64,000 nt of DNA from the NCBI GenBank assembly GCA_030248065.1, contig JASAMV010003794.1:1-64000 (forward strand). Direction: 5' to 3'. The notes beneath the pieces were generated by a model, which made no database searches, had not been told where the DNA came from, and saw only the letters and a list, made by a program, of their open reading frames with translations. The position numbers and the translations under genes are program-made. Source of the DNA: Rhynchonema sp. JSB1_4 (Eukaryota; Nematoda; Chromadorea; Monhysterida; Xyalidae). Shown in pieces: positions 1-9,376 of the stretch (position 1 is its first letter; each line of letters opens with the position of its first letter).

Positions 1-133
1 GCGATTTCAAAGGCTAAAAAATTGAAGTTTTTCACCATTTCAGGGCTCTGGAGGAGAAAAATAGGGCAAAACAGGGGTATTGGGTGGCACCCAATACCTG
101 GAAAAAACCCAATCCAATACCCAGTACCAGGCC
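1..133. repeat. Left part of a 'cccaatacc' phrase-repeat element
   Basis: Short words of the type cccaatacc/ggtattggg recur here and resume at 1350-1395 and 1800-1890. The element therefore appears to be split by the insertion at 134-1341. No coding signal is seen. Its own termini were not identified. Confidence 0.5.
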
Positions 134-721
134 CAGTGTAGTTCCTGGGGGGGAGGGGGGGTCCTCGGGTACACTATCTCCCCCTCAGGTGGTACACTAT
201 CCCCCTATCTCCCCCTCCGGGTACACTATCTCCCCCAATTTTTGCCTAGAATAGGCATTTTAGGCCTAAAATGGGCATTTTTAGGCCAAAAATGAGTGAT
301 TTTCAGGTCAATGTTCTCAAAAGTCGCCAAAATACCCTTTTTCTGAAGAATTTTTTCCAAAAAGGGGCAAAAATAGGTCAAATTTTTACCTCAAAAAGCG
401 ACTTTTTCCTGAATTTGGGTCTTCCCCCCCCCGTCCCCCCCGCGGGGGTACACGATCTCCCCCGCCGAAAAAAACGGAGGGTCCGCTACAGAGGTCGCAA
501 TCGGGCCGGCCCGACCTCGGGCCGGGCCGGGCCGGGCCGCGATTTTGGACTTTTGGCTCGGGCCGGGCCGGGCCGGAGATTTGGAGGGTCGGGCCGGGCC
601 GGGCCGGGCACCCCGGCCCGAAGCTTCTGAAGTGACTTATTTTACTGAAAAAGTAGGGTTGTTTTTTGTCAAAAATACTAAAATTTCTGACGGATTCAGC
701 AAGTAAGTGATCAGTATTGTC

Positions 722-1031
722 CAGTGGTGTGGCTACCCAGGCGTGCAATCAACCTACTGTACCAGCAGAAAGGCCTGCAACCAACCTACCTACTGTACCG
801 GACCGGCCGAGCTTGGGGGGAACAAAATTTTTTATGTCTAAATTTAGATGATGAAAACGTACTCTAAAACCCTCATTTCGCGCGCAGCGCGCGATTTTTC
901 GATTATTTGGAGTGAAAAATATCGATTTTATACCATTTTGAGCCAAAAATAGCAACCTACTGTACCAGCCGGGGGGCGGCGACCTCACCTATCTCTACCA
1001 GGATGGCGCGTCATCTACCTTACCTACCTTG
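722..1031. mobile_element. hAT-like non-autonomous element, family C, nested in 489-1304
   Basis: Starts CAGTGGTGTGGCTAC and is flanked by a perfect 8-bp duplication, gtattgtc (714-721 and 1032-1039). The right terminus is degenerate. The interior repeats ctactgtaccag-type words around a block with a GC-rich palindrome (gcgcgcagcgcgcg near 882). The same host site exists uninterrupted near 38044-38058, where gtattgtc occurs once on the opposite strand, so an empty site supports the insertion. Confidence 0.85.
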
Positions 1032-1139
1032 GTATTGTCTATCTGGCGACTTTTTCATGGAAAACAATGAATTTTCAACCAAAAAAATAGATTCAAAAAT
1101 CGCAAAAATTGTGACAAAAAATGGGTTAAAATCTGAGCC

Positions 1140-1290
1140 AAAAATTCGGGCCGGGCCGGGCCGGGCCGGGCCGGAGATTTGGGGGTTCGGGCCGGGCCGG
1201 GCCGGAGATTTGGGGGTACGGGTCGGGCCGGGCCGGGCCGGGCCGGAGATTTGGGGGCTCGGGCCGGGCCGGGCCGGCCAAACCCGGCCC
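1140..1290. repeat. Minisatellite-like GGGCC array with agatttgggg spacers
   Basis: Three to four units of about 30-40 bp, each an agatttggggg spacer followed by two to four gggcc repeats. This is the right subterminal array of the family A element. Open frames rich in Gly, Pro and Ala here are by-products of the repeat. Confidence 0.8.
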
Positions 1291-1399
1291 GATTGCGACC
1301 TCTGGTCCGCTATCTCCCCCTCCGGACCAGGAACTACACTGACCAGGCCCACACCCAATACCCAATACCGGCACCCAATACCAGGTACCGTAACAACCT

Positions 1400-2215
1400 A
1401 AATACAGCCCCCCCCCCCGGAATAGAGCCCCCCCGTAATACAGCCCCCCAAAAAAGGGGTTAGTGAATTAATAGAGCCCCCCCTAAGTAACATCCCCTAT
1501 ACAGTAGTGTATTAACGCTTGATAGTGGTGCACAGCACAGGTACATTTACGCACGTTTGTTCTTCGTTCAGAGCGCATAATACGCTTCTTATTGACGAAT
1601 AGAGAAGAATAAATGCGATTACAAGCGAAAAAACATCCATTCAAACCCCTTTTTAGGGGTTTTTGGGGGTATTTCTGGGAAAAATTATTTCAGGTTCGGG
1701 TCAGTGAATTAATAGAGGCCCCCCGGGGCCGGGAATACAGCCCCCCCCCGTAATAGAGCCCCCAAAATGGGTTCAGTGAGTTAATAGAGCCCCCCCTTCT
1801 ATTTAGGTTTTACGGTATTGGGTACTAATTACGGTATTTAGGTTTTTACGGTATTGGGTATTGGGTGATATTGGGTATTGGGTATTGCCCCCATGCCTAG
1901 TCGGAAATAGAACCCCCCCATTAATTTAACCCCACCCAAATGGCTCGAAATCAAAAAGAGACCCCCCCCCCCATTAATTGACCCCCCACCCCCCACCTTC
2001 ACCGTAACCGTACCACAGATTAGTGGTATGGTAAGGCTGTGTTGTTGTGTCAAACGTTGTTTAAGCTTGCGTACACAACAGAATTCAGCTTTTTCAGCAT
2101 AATTGCCGCTGCAAAAGTCAGAAAGTACCGAAAACAAGCCATTTTTAGGGGGGCATTATTAACAAGGATTTTTTTTTGGGGGGGGGCCGAATAAAATAAT
2201 ATAACCCCCCAACAA
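1400..2215. repeat. 'aatagagcccccc' and 'cccaatacc' phrase-repeat region
   Basis: Words such as aatagagcccccc and aatacagcccccc recur at 1405-1480 and 1710-1800, and related accccccc words continue to about 2000. They are interleaved with tattgggtattggg words at 1850-1890. No coding signal is seen. The layout resembles the other phrase-array elements, but no target duplication was found. Confidence 0.55.
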
Positions 2216-2218
2216 TCC

Positions 2219-2709
2219 CAGTGCCCCGCACCCCGAGGGTAGTACTTGGGGGGGGGGGGGGGGGTCTCTCAAATTCATCTATCTATCGTCAACACTTTTT
2301 GATTTCAATCTATCTATCGTCAACACTTGTGGGCAAATCTATCTATCGTCAACAAATTCTGGGAACAATCTATCTATCGTCAACACATTTCGACCCCAAA
2401 ATGGGCATTTTTGCCTCAAAATGGCTCAAAATTGGTATTTTTGTCCCAAATAGGCAAAAAATCGCGCGCTACACGCGGATTTAGTACATCTAAGTGCATT
2501 TTCATTAATATTTACACATTATTACCTACTTAGTACACCATACTATACCTTGATTTTTGGCGACCCCCCCCCACCATCTATCTATCGTCAACAAGTTTGG
2601 GTCGACCCCCCCCCAGATTTCGGACTTGGGTCATCTATCTATCGTCAACACATTTCGGGTCCCAATCTATCTATCGTCAACACCCTGACCAAGTACTACA
2701 CTGGACTGA
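2219..2709. mobile_element. Probable hAT-like element with seven copies of a fixed phrase (family F)
   Basis: The phrase tctatctatcgtcaaca occurs seven times as direct repeats between about 2278 and 2692, with unequal spacers. The right edge reads CCAAGTACTACACTG and the left contains its inverted equivalent GTAGTACTTGG behind a CAGTG start, so the termini resemble family B. No matching target duplication was found. This is not a CRISPR array: spacers are irregular and the context is a eukaryotic transposon cluster. Confidence 0.55.
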
Positions 2710-2779
2710 CCCCCCACAAATTGAACGCCCCCAAAATAACCCCAGTGAAAAAATAGACCCCCCGGGTTCTATTTCCGAC

Positions 2780-3245
2780 AATACGGTAACGAACAAAACC
2801 TCAAACTCCACGACCTGAATGTTGTTGAGAACGTCCTTGGCTTTTGCAATCTTGCCCTGTTTATGAGCTTCAACCAATTCGCGCTGTAAACTGAGCACAG
2901 ATGTCGCCGTCATAGCTCTGGGGTCGCCGCGGAATCAAGCACACATGGGCACGCGGCACGAGACAGCGAAAGATTTTTTTGAAATGTGCTTCTGTTCTGA
3001 AAATCAAAAAAAAATGTTTCCAAGCGGCCCGCACGCACCCGCACTCTCGGGCCGAGCCGAGTGAAGACAACTGAGAACGTATTTCGTCTTTAGCTTCGTC
3101 GGCTTATTTCGACGACAGAGCAGGCAGTTGAGTCAGTGGAGCTGGGGGCCAAAGGAAATTTTTTCCAAAAACTTAAAGGAAATTTTTTCCAAAAACTTCC
3201 AAACAAAAATCACCGTGACATTGGCGAATTTCTCTTTCATTAGCC
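2780..3245. other. No gene seen
   Basis: Unique-looking sequence with short open frames on both strands but no supported splice structure or recognisable domain. Confidence 0.4.
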
Positions 3246-3492
3246 AGTGGCGGCTGGCCCCAAATCAAAGGGACCGACTAAAAGTCCCGGGGGCCCGGGG
3301 CCCGGGCCCGGGATGTGTGTGTGTGTGTGTGAATGTGTGTTGTTTGCAGTAGAGGAGATAGAAATGTTTAAGAAAACATCGGTGCCTGATTCGTAAAGGA
3401 AAGGTGAAACGAGGTGAAACATTGATCAAGCATGGGTCGCTGGTGACGGGACGCTTTGTTCCCAGTGACAGACCGTCCCGCACACCTCGGCC

Positions 3493-4211
3493 CAGGGTTG
3501 TTTCAAAAAAAAAGTGGTCAATTAAAAAAATTTTTTTTAAAAAAAAAATTTTTTTTTTGAAACTCAGATTTTGCTTTTTTTTTAATAAAAAAAAAGTTGC
3601 CCAAAATGGGCTAAAATGTCCAAAAATGGCCTTTTTCGAGGCAAAAAATTGGCACTTTTTTTCTGTGGACGAGACAATTTTTCCAAAATCGCGCCTGCGG
3701 CGCTCCGTATTGTCCCCAAATCCGTACAGGGATGCGCGGGGCTGGTCTTTTATAGTAATGTGGCACCGATAATGTACTACTACATGCTACTACACATGTA
3801 TATATGCAGGTCTGGTGCAAAACCGGGCGCGCAAAGTCGATCTGACGCGCAAGATTTGGGCTGTAATCGATATTTTGATGGTCGTATATCAGATATACTT
3901 CATTAGATGCATTAAAATACGTTGTACGGCATGCTACAATACATCAGAGTAACATCGTTAGTGAACATCAACCTCAGAGTGGTCGGAGACCATGGAATCT
4001 GCACAATACTACCGGGTGTCACCACACAAGTTCGGTCTGAAGCGAAAATTTTTCAATTTTTGAAAAATATGTTGTATCGATTTCATTTATCCTGAAACGT
4101 CGTTTGCAACACTTTTTCTAATAAAAAAATTTTTCGTCAAAAAAAATCAAAAAAAAAATTTTTTTTAAAAAAAAAAAGCTCGTTAATAAAAAAAATTTTT
4201 TTTCAACCCTG
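3493..4211. mobile_element. hAT-like MITE, CAGGGTTG family (copy 1)
   Basis: Ends are CAGGGTTG and CAACCCTG, with a perfect 8-bp duplication cctcggcc (3485-3492, 4212-4219). Both subterminal regions are runs of A followed by T that form palindromes. The body is collinear with the copy at 27154-27851. No transposase is seen. Confidence 0.93.
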
Positions 4212-4334
4212 CCTCGGCCTGTGACGGACGGCGCAAGTGCGGGAAGCTCGAATTTACTGTCCGTTTCGTTCTAAAACTTTTCTGGAGATTCGAAATGAAC
4301 ACCGCAACACCTTGATGAAGATTCTGAAACAACG

Positions 4335-4865
4335 CCGATATTGCCCACCAATGGGTGGAATTCACAAAACAAAGTCAAGCTCACCGTCAAGCTCAACGTC
4401 AAAGTTCAAAGCCAGATGTTTCCGCGTCACGCTGGCTCGTGCAGCAGACGCAATTTTCTAAACAAAGGGTCAACTTTGACGCATTATTGTGCAAGACTGG
4501 ATGCTTACCTGAGAGTATTTCTGAGTTTCATGAATTTCTGAAAAGAGGCAAAGAAATGAACAGACGATCACCAACGGAGGTGCAAAAAATTTTGACTGGC
4601 GTCAATGATCGCCACATTATTTCAATACCATTAGTCAGAAATTATTATAACTCAGAAATAATCTTCAGAAACGCTTGTGCTACGTCCTTAAAATAACAGT
4701 ATCCCGAGAATCGCATCCAATCATGTCCAATAATGTGTCAAAGTTAACGCTTCGTTTAGAAAATTGCGTCTGCTGCACGAGCCAGCGTGACGCCGAAACA
4801 TCTGACTTTGACGTTGAGCTTGAGGGTGAGCTTGACTTTGTTCTGTGAATTTCACCCAATGACGT
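4335..4865. repeat. Inverted-repeat element with about 130-bp arms
   Basis: The left arm (about 4338-4480) begins cattgggtggaattcac-like and contains tcaagctcaccgtcaagc. The right arm (about 4735-4865) is its inverse, ending gaatttcacccaatg. An open frame of 113 codons inside has no recognisable domain and I do not call it a gene. Confidence 0.75.
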
Positions 4866-4888
4866 TGCGTTGCTTAATCACACACAAA

Positions 4889-5117
4889 GGGTGATATTTT
4901 CGAAACGGTGTAAAGGTCAGTTGGGTGTAAAGGTCGGTGGAAAGCTCGGTCGACAGCTCAGTGTGATAGACCTCGGTGTAAACTTTAAACATTCCACGTT
5001 AATAACAGGCAATGTTTCACGTTTACACCGAGCTGCGCCGACCGAGCTTTCGACCGAACTTTACACCGACCTTTACGCCCAACTGACCTTTACACCGTTT
5101 CGAAAATTCCACCCATA
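4889..5117. mobile_element. TIR MITE, gggtgatattttcgaaacgg family (copy 1)
   Basis: The two halves are inverted: gggtgatattttcgaaacgg at the left and ccgtttcgaaaattccaccc at the right, with ggtgtaaaggtc words inside. An almost identical copy is at 58188-58412 and a decayed one at 15784-15937. No coding capacity. Confidence 0.85.
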
Positions 5118-5129
5118 GAATGCAGTCAC

Positions 5130-5300
5130 TAAAATGTTTCAGACCCGCAGCAACGTGGGTGTTCTGCCAGATTATTTTCAGATGAAACTGTTTTGTAACA
5201 ATCACAAATAGCACAGAGTGGCTAGGAGTGACTGAACGTGAAAATCAGGATTGATTTAATGAATTCTTATATGATCATTGTGCGACCAATTTCTCCCCGA
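5130..5300. repeat. Dispersed repeat shared with 46320-46490
   Basis: Both places share aaatgtttcaga near the start, then attttcagatgaaa, a caaatagc box and attgtgcgaccaat, in the same order and orientation. The 46-kb copy contains gcccagtggttaagcgtgg, which resembles a tRNA A box. Confidence 0.6.
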
Positions 5301-5454
5301 TTTTGCCGTCAAGGCGTCAATATCGGCCCACAATGACCAAAATTAGTGTAAAATCGGTGGTTTTTAACTCAAAATACTCGAAATTCATGCGCTACACACA
5401 AAATACAACGTTTTCACACGATTCTACGCATGATTAAAAACATCAAATTTTTTA

Positions 5455-6125
5455 CCCAAGCGCTAACCCCCCAGGCCATCGGCTCTGATACAGTAGGTAT
5501 CTCCCTCTCTGAGCCCGGTACAGTGGGTATCCCCTTCCAAAGTACCTCTAACACTGCTGACAAGTGGAACAAATTGTGCGCTGCGCGCGACTAAAGCACT
5601 TTTCAACGTAAAAATTGCCCAAAAAACTTCGAAACATGAAGAAACACGACCCCTGCACCAAAAGAAAAGCGAAAATGCCAACTTGCGGGGGTGGGCTGCT
5701 GTTTAGGGCAGGGGTAAAGGCAACCAGCGGTGCTTTGCACTCTTCACCCTTCACTCTTTATCGGATTCACACGCAAATCACGGGCCGCGAGACGTGGCTA
5801 CAGTAACAGGTGTGTAAGTATTCAGGGTGATACGGTATGGTCTAAGAGTGCAACGCACGGCTGGTTTGCCTCTAGATACTAGCACGGGGCGGGGGGGGGG
5901 GGGGTGCAAACTTGGGGGGGGCGGTGGGTATTTCTAGGGTAGGTGCCAAAGCCAAGGTGGGGCTGGGGGGGTTTTTTTGGTGTCCGTCTGGTACGAAAAG
6001 TGGGGTGCCACTTTTTTCAACAAACCCACATCAATACCTTCAACATTCCGATAGAGAGACACTGAAAATGAACCAGAACGCCAAAGAAATAATTTCAAGT
6101 TTGAAATTGACACGGATAATTGTTT
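5455..6125. other. No gene; fragments of phrase repeats and G-rich runs
   Basis: Contains acagtaggtatctccc/acagtgggtatcccc words (5490-5540), poly-G runs near 5888 and 5918, and a copy (5785-5870) of the repeat found at 62447-62545. Confidence 0.5.
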
Positions 6126-6126
6126 C

Positions 6127-6187
6127 CTTTGCGAATCAGGCACCGATGTTTTCTTAAAGATTTCTATCTCCTCTATGTTTGCAGTGT
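6127..6187. repeat. Inverted partner of 3341-3402
   Basis: The segment with aggcaccgatgttttctta is an inverted and nearly perfect copy of 3341-3402. Both lie inside the possible composite element 3246-9020. Confidence 0.75.
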
Positions 6188-6189
6188 GT

Positions 6190-7019
6190 TGCGCGCGCGT
6201 GTGCGATGCGCATGATTGAACAAGGTGAGACAACCATGCAAGTGCAAGGCGGGTCACCCCCGCAAGCAAATGGTTACTGTATGTATACGGTAACACGGCA
6301 GAACACCGTAACGAAAACGATATAATCTACGTATCTGCGTAACTGGATTACATCGCAATGTTTTCAACAGAACACGACTCGTAGAATTTGAAGGTTTCTA
6401 TTTGATAATGAAGTGATCCCGCTTCAGTCAATTTGGAAGAAGTGAGATGAAATGAAATGAAAGCAATGGCCGATTGGGCTGAGTTGAATGAGACGATCAA
6501 CCAGTTGAAGTGATTTGGGGTGGAGGGGGAGATGGATATGGATAGTTAGACTTGAGATGTGTTATTGTTAACAAGTTGAGGAGTTCAGTTGAGCAAGATT
6601 TACTTGTCCAGCCAGCCAGGAAGATGTGTCTTGTCTACCTTGTCTAAATCCAGCTCATGTTTTCGTTTTCCCGTGTTTTGATTGCAAAGGCGTGCAACTG
6701 TAACCCAAAGATGGCATTGTATGTAGATACATATACAGTGGTTACAGCTGTTAGTTAGTCTTTGTGTTGATTTTCAATATTCCGTGCATTTATTCTCCAG
6801 CTTTGTGCGTCATCATTCTAGTTGAGCTATTGTGCATCAAATTCTGTGCCCAATCTTTGTTTTTGTTCGATAAACTTCTTAGTTCTCCATGTTTCTTTTC
6901 TCAGAAGACAGACAAAAAGTGCACTTCCTATTGCACATTTGCTCGCATCAAAAGTATGGAAACACAACGACGATCCAACGATCTTAACACACATTATCGC
7001 CAAACCATAATTCAGCTGT
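6190..7019. other. No gene seen
   Basis: A run of moderately AT-rich sequence. A 125-codon open frame starting at 6764 runs into the tandem repeat at 7020 and has no recognisable domain, so it is not called. Confidence 0.4.
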
Positions 7020-7335
7020 TTTCAACAAGTGTCCTTTGCACATCCATGGTTTATATGAAAAAAATACCACTTGTTGACTGTAATGCCAAAAATGCCATTT
7101 ATTCTTATGCACTATCAACAAGTGTCCTATACGCAGCTTAGTTTTAGACCACTTGTTGACTGTGTTGCCAAAAATGCCATTTATTCTTATGCACTATCAA
7201 CAAGTGTCCTATACGCAGCGTAGTTTACACCACTTGTTGATAGCGTATTAGCTTTGGCTATGTGTTTTATTCTTAACCACAGTCAACAAGTGGTATAAAC
7301 ACCGCTGCGTATAGGACACTTGTTGATTGGTCAAC
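7020..7335. repeat. Tandem plus inverted repeat, 'caacaagtgtcctatacgcag'
   Basis: Two direct units of about 95 bp (atgccatttattcttatgca followed by caacaagtgtcctatac). A third follows in inverted orientation (ctgcgtataggacacttgttg near 7304). The motif ccacttgttga marks each junction. Confidence 0.85.
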
Positions 7336-7481
7336 AAGTGTCTAGCTACCCGCGCGCGCAACACATTGCAAACAACACACACACCACACACACACACACA
7401 CACAAATGCGCCAGCCAGCTGTGCTGATTGTGCTGCTGCTTGTTTGTTTATAAGGCACGTGTTTAGCTGCTTGGTCAACAC

Positions 7482-7554
7482 GGCTGTATAGCCGAAGTGG
7501 TAAGCATTCGGACTCACAACCGGATGGTCGGGGGTTCAAATCCTGCCTAGTGCA
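7482..7554 (+). repeat. tRNA-like sequence, probable tRNA-derived SINE head
   Basis: An A-box-like tagccgaagtggtaagc and a B-box ggttcaaatcc are correctly spaced. A loop with CAC in the anticodon position (Val-like) sits between them. The anticodon and T stems have mismatches, so a functional tRNA is unlikely. The minus strand gives the familiar spurious peptide of tRNA-derived repeats. Confidence 0.5.
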
Positions 7555-7568
7555 AAAACGTTTTTCAT

Positions 7569-8133
7569 GAAGTCCGGGCCCCGGGACTTTTAAAGGCAAT
7601 CTAGCCGCTGATGTCACCGCCGCGAAATCTACAGTATACCAGAGGCTGAGATGTTCAACCGCTTCTCGACTTAGACATGAAGCGATATTTACGTAGTTCG
7701 ATGTTTCAGGCTGCTTTTCAGCCACGCGGCTGAGCTGAGTGCTCTATCTGAGGTACCATTTTACAACACAGGGAATTTTCTTTGGGCCACAGTTTGAGAT
7801 AGCGTTGCTCCACTAATTTCGACCAGCGTAAAAGATGATCATTAGCTGTAAAGGAATAACTTTTACGCTGGTCAAAATTAGTGGAGCAACTCTATCTCAA
7901 TCTGTGGCTCAAAGAAAAATTCCCTGTGTTATAAAATTGTACCTCTTTAGAGCCATTCGGCTCACACAGTACAGCTGCGTGGCATGAAACATTGAACTAA
8001 AGAAAAATCGCTTCATGTATAAGTCGAAAAACGGTGTAATGGCTCAGACTCTGGTATACTGTAGATTTCGCGGCGGTGACATCAGCGGCTGGATTGCCTA
8101 TAGTCACCGGGCCCGGGCCCCGGGACTTTTAGT
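7569..8133. repeat. Long imperfect palindrome of about 560 bp
   Basis: The left half begins ccccgggactttt and contains tagccgctgatgtcaccgcc and gccacagtttgagatag. The right half is its inverse, ending ccccgggactttt. The centre (about 7808-7888) is the hairpin with ctccactaatttcgaccagcg, a small MITE family also seen at 13690-13785 and 26485-26555. Confidence 0.85.
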
Positions 8134-8153
8134 CACCGGGCCCCTGTCCCGGG

Positions 8154-8938
8154 CAGGGTTGGATTAAAAAATTTTTTTATTATCGAACTTTTTTTTTTTA
8201 AAAAAAACTTTTTAAAATTCTTTTTTTAAAAATCACTTTTTTTTATTCCGGACCCCCAAAAAATTGGTTTCTAGAAAAATGAAATTTCTGAAATCATGTT
8301 ACTTAGGTATGTTTTGAGGGACACTAAAGAGAACTTCTCCACTGACTTGCATGTTTATGTCGATCACCTGCGATCTAGCCCATTTGGTCATAACTTTGAG
8401 AACCCGCCCGAAGGTAACTCTGTGGGCATATATGACAAAGGGAAGACCAACCTTCTGTTTGTGAATTTGGGGATAAATTTGAAAAGAGATAAAGAGTTAC
8501 ACCACACTCATGTTGTGTGACAAAAGCAACAAATGACAAATCCACACAACTGCAAATAGGCGAGCAAAGTGGAGTCTGTTGATAGCTTACGCCGATAGCT
8601 CAATAACTGCACAGTATACGGTATGGGGTGTCCTATATTATACGTGCAGCGATTGTTGGGATGTCTGGGAACTGTATGAGTCCATTACAACGCCATTTTA
8701 AACTGAAATATAAGCGCCGCAGGCGATTTTTTGAGAATGATGAGCAATAAAACGCATGAAAACATACATTTTTACCTTAAAAAAGTGAGAAAATAACGAA
8801 AAAAAAGGGGAAAAATAATAAAAAAAAGTGGACTTACTTTTTAAAATTTTAAAATAAAAAAAGTGGCCAGCTTTTTTTTTAAAAAAAAAATTTTTTTTTT
8901 TACAAAAAAATTTTTACTTTTTTTTTAATCCAACCCTG
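8154..8938. mobile_element. hAT-like MITE, CAGGGTTGGATT family
   Basis: Ends are CAGGGTTGGATT and AATCCAACCCTG, with a perfect 8-bp duplication gtcccggg (8146-8153, 8939-8946). It is inserted in the cgggacttttagtc phrase of the composite element. Subterminal regions are A-run/T-run palindromes. A 74-codon open frame inside (8296-8520) has no recognisable domain. Confidence 0.92.
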
Positions 8939-9376
8939 GTCCCGGGCCAGCACCACGGGGCTTTTAGCCACGGGCTCGGGCCCCGGGCCCCCGGGACTTT
9001 TAGTCGGTCCCCAAATCAAAATCATATCACCGAAGAAGGTTTGCACTCAGGTTTGCAGCGCAAGTAGTTTCAGGAAAGTCGCGAACCAGCCACCATGAAC
9101 TTGCGTAAAAGCAGTAAACATATTTCAGATCACACGACTTGGGCTCATCATCGTCACAAGGTATGGGCGATCGTGCCGTTTTGTCAGAAATACAAACCCG
9201 GGCTTCTATTTTGATTGAACTTGTCCCGTAATGTCTGAACTATACGTACTAAGCGTGCAGTGAAACAAGAGGCCTATTATTGTTAATACTATACTGTGTG
9301 GACGTTGGATCAAATGCTTGAAAAGGTGCTGATTTCCCAGACACATGCGAAGTTAAAAGGCAATTAACGTTTGAAC

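Larger units (their letters stand above)
489..1304. mobile_element. hAT-like non-autonomous element, family A (GGGCC-rich), nested in 134-1341
   Basis: Starts CAGAGGTCGCAATCGGGCC and ends in the inverted equivalent finishing GATTGCGACCTCTG. The 8-bp target duplication gtccgcta is perfect (481-488 and 1305-1312) and cuts the host element's phrase in two. The subterminal parts are arrays of GGGCCGGGCC. It carries no gene of its own. A related copy lies at 37838-39467. Confidence 0.9.
134..1341. mobile_element. hAT-like non-autonomous element, family B, interrupted by nested insertions
   Basis: The ends are inverted copies of CAGTGTAGTTCCTGG (left at 134) and CCAGGAACTACACTG (right, ending at 1341). 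An 8-bp target duplication, accaggcc, lies at 126-133 and 1342-1349. The element's own sequence (134-488 and 1305-1341) carries repeats of ggtacactatctcccc and no gene. A second family B copy with the same termini sits at 38065-38444. CAG...CTG ends plus an 8-bp duplication are diagnostic of the hAT superfamily. Confidence 0.88.
3246..9020. mobile_element. Possible large composite element with inverted GC-rich ends
   Basis: The block gaccgactaaaagtcccggg with its extension into gggcccggggcccg occurs at about 3280-3312. It recurs inverted at about 8970-9005, with ccccaaatcaaa just outside it on both sides. The left edge begins CAGTGGCGGCTGG, a hAT-like start; no matching right terminus was found. 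The phrase cgggacttttagtc also occurs near 7577 and 8121-8135. The interior holds several smaller elements and no convincing gene. Confidence 0.45.

Noticed and set aside
386..1463. Gly/Pro/Ala/Arg-rich open frames on both strands
   Set aside because: They translate the GGGCC arrays of the family A element.
2276..2692. CRISPR-like array
   Set aside because: Eukaryotic context, irregular spacers, repeats of only 17 bp and hAT-like borders; no cas genes.
7342..7725. Minus-strand 127-codon open frame
   Set aside because: Runs through a tRNA-derived repeat and a palindrome; the NPRPSGC-type peptide is a typical mis-annotation of tRNA-like repeats.
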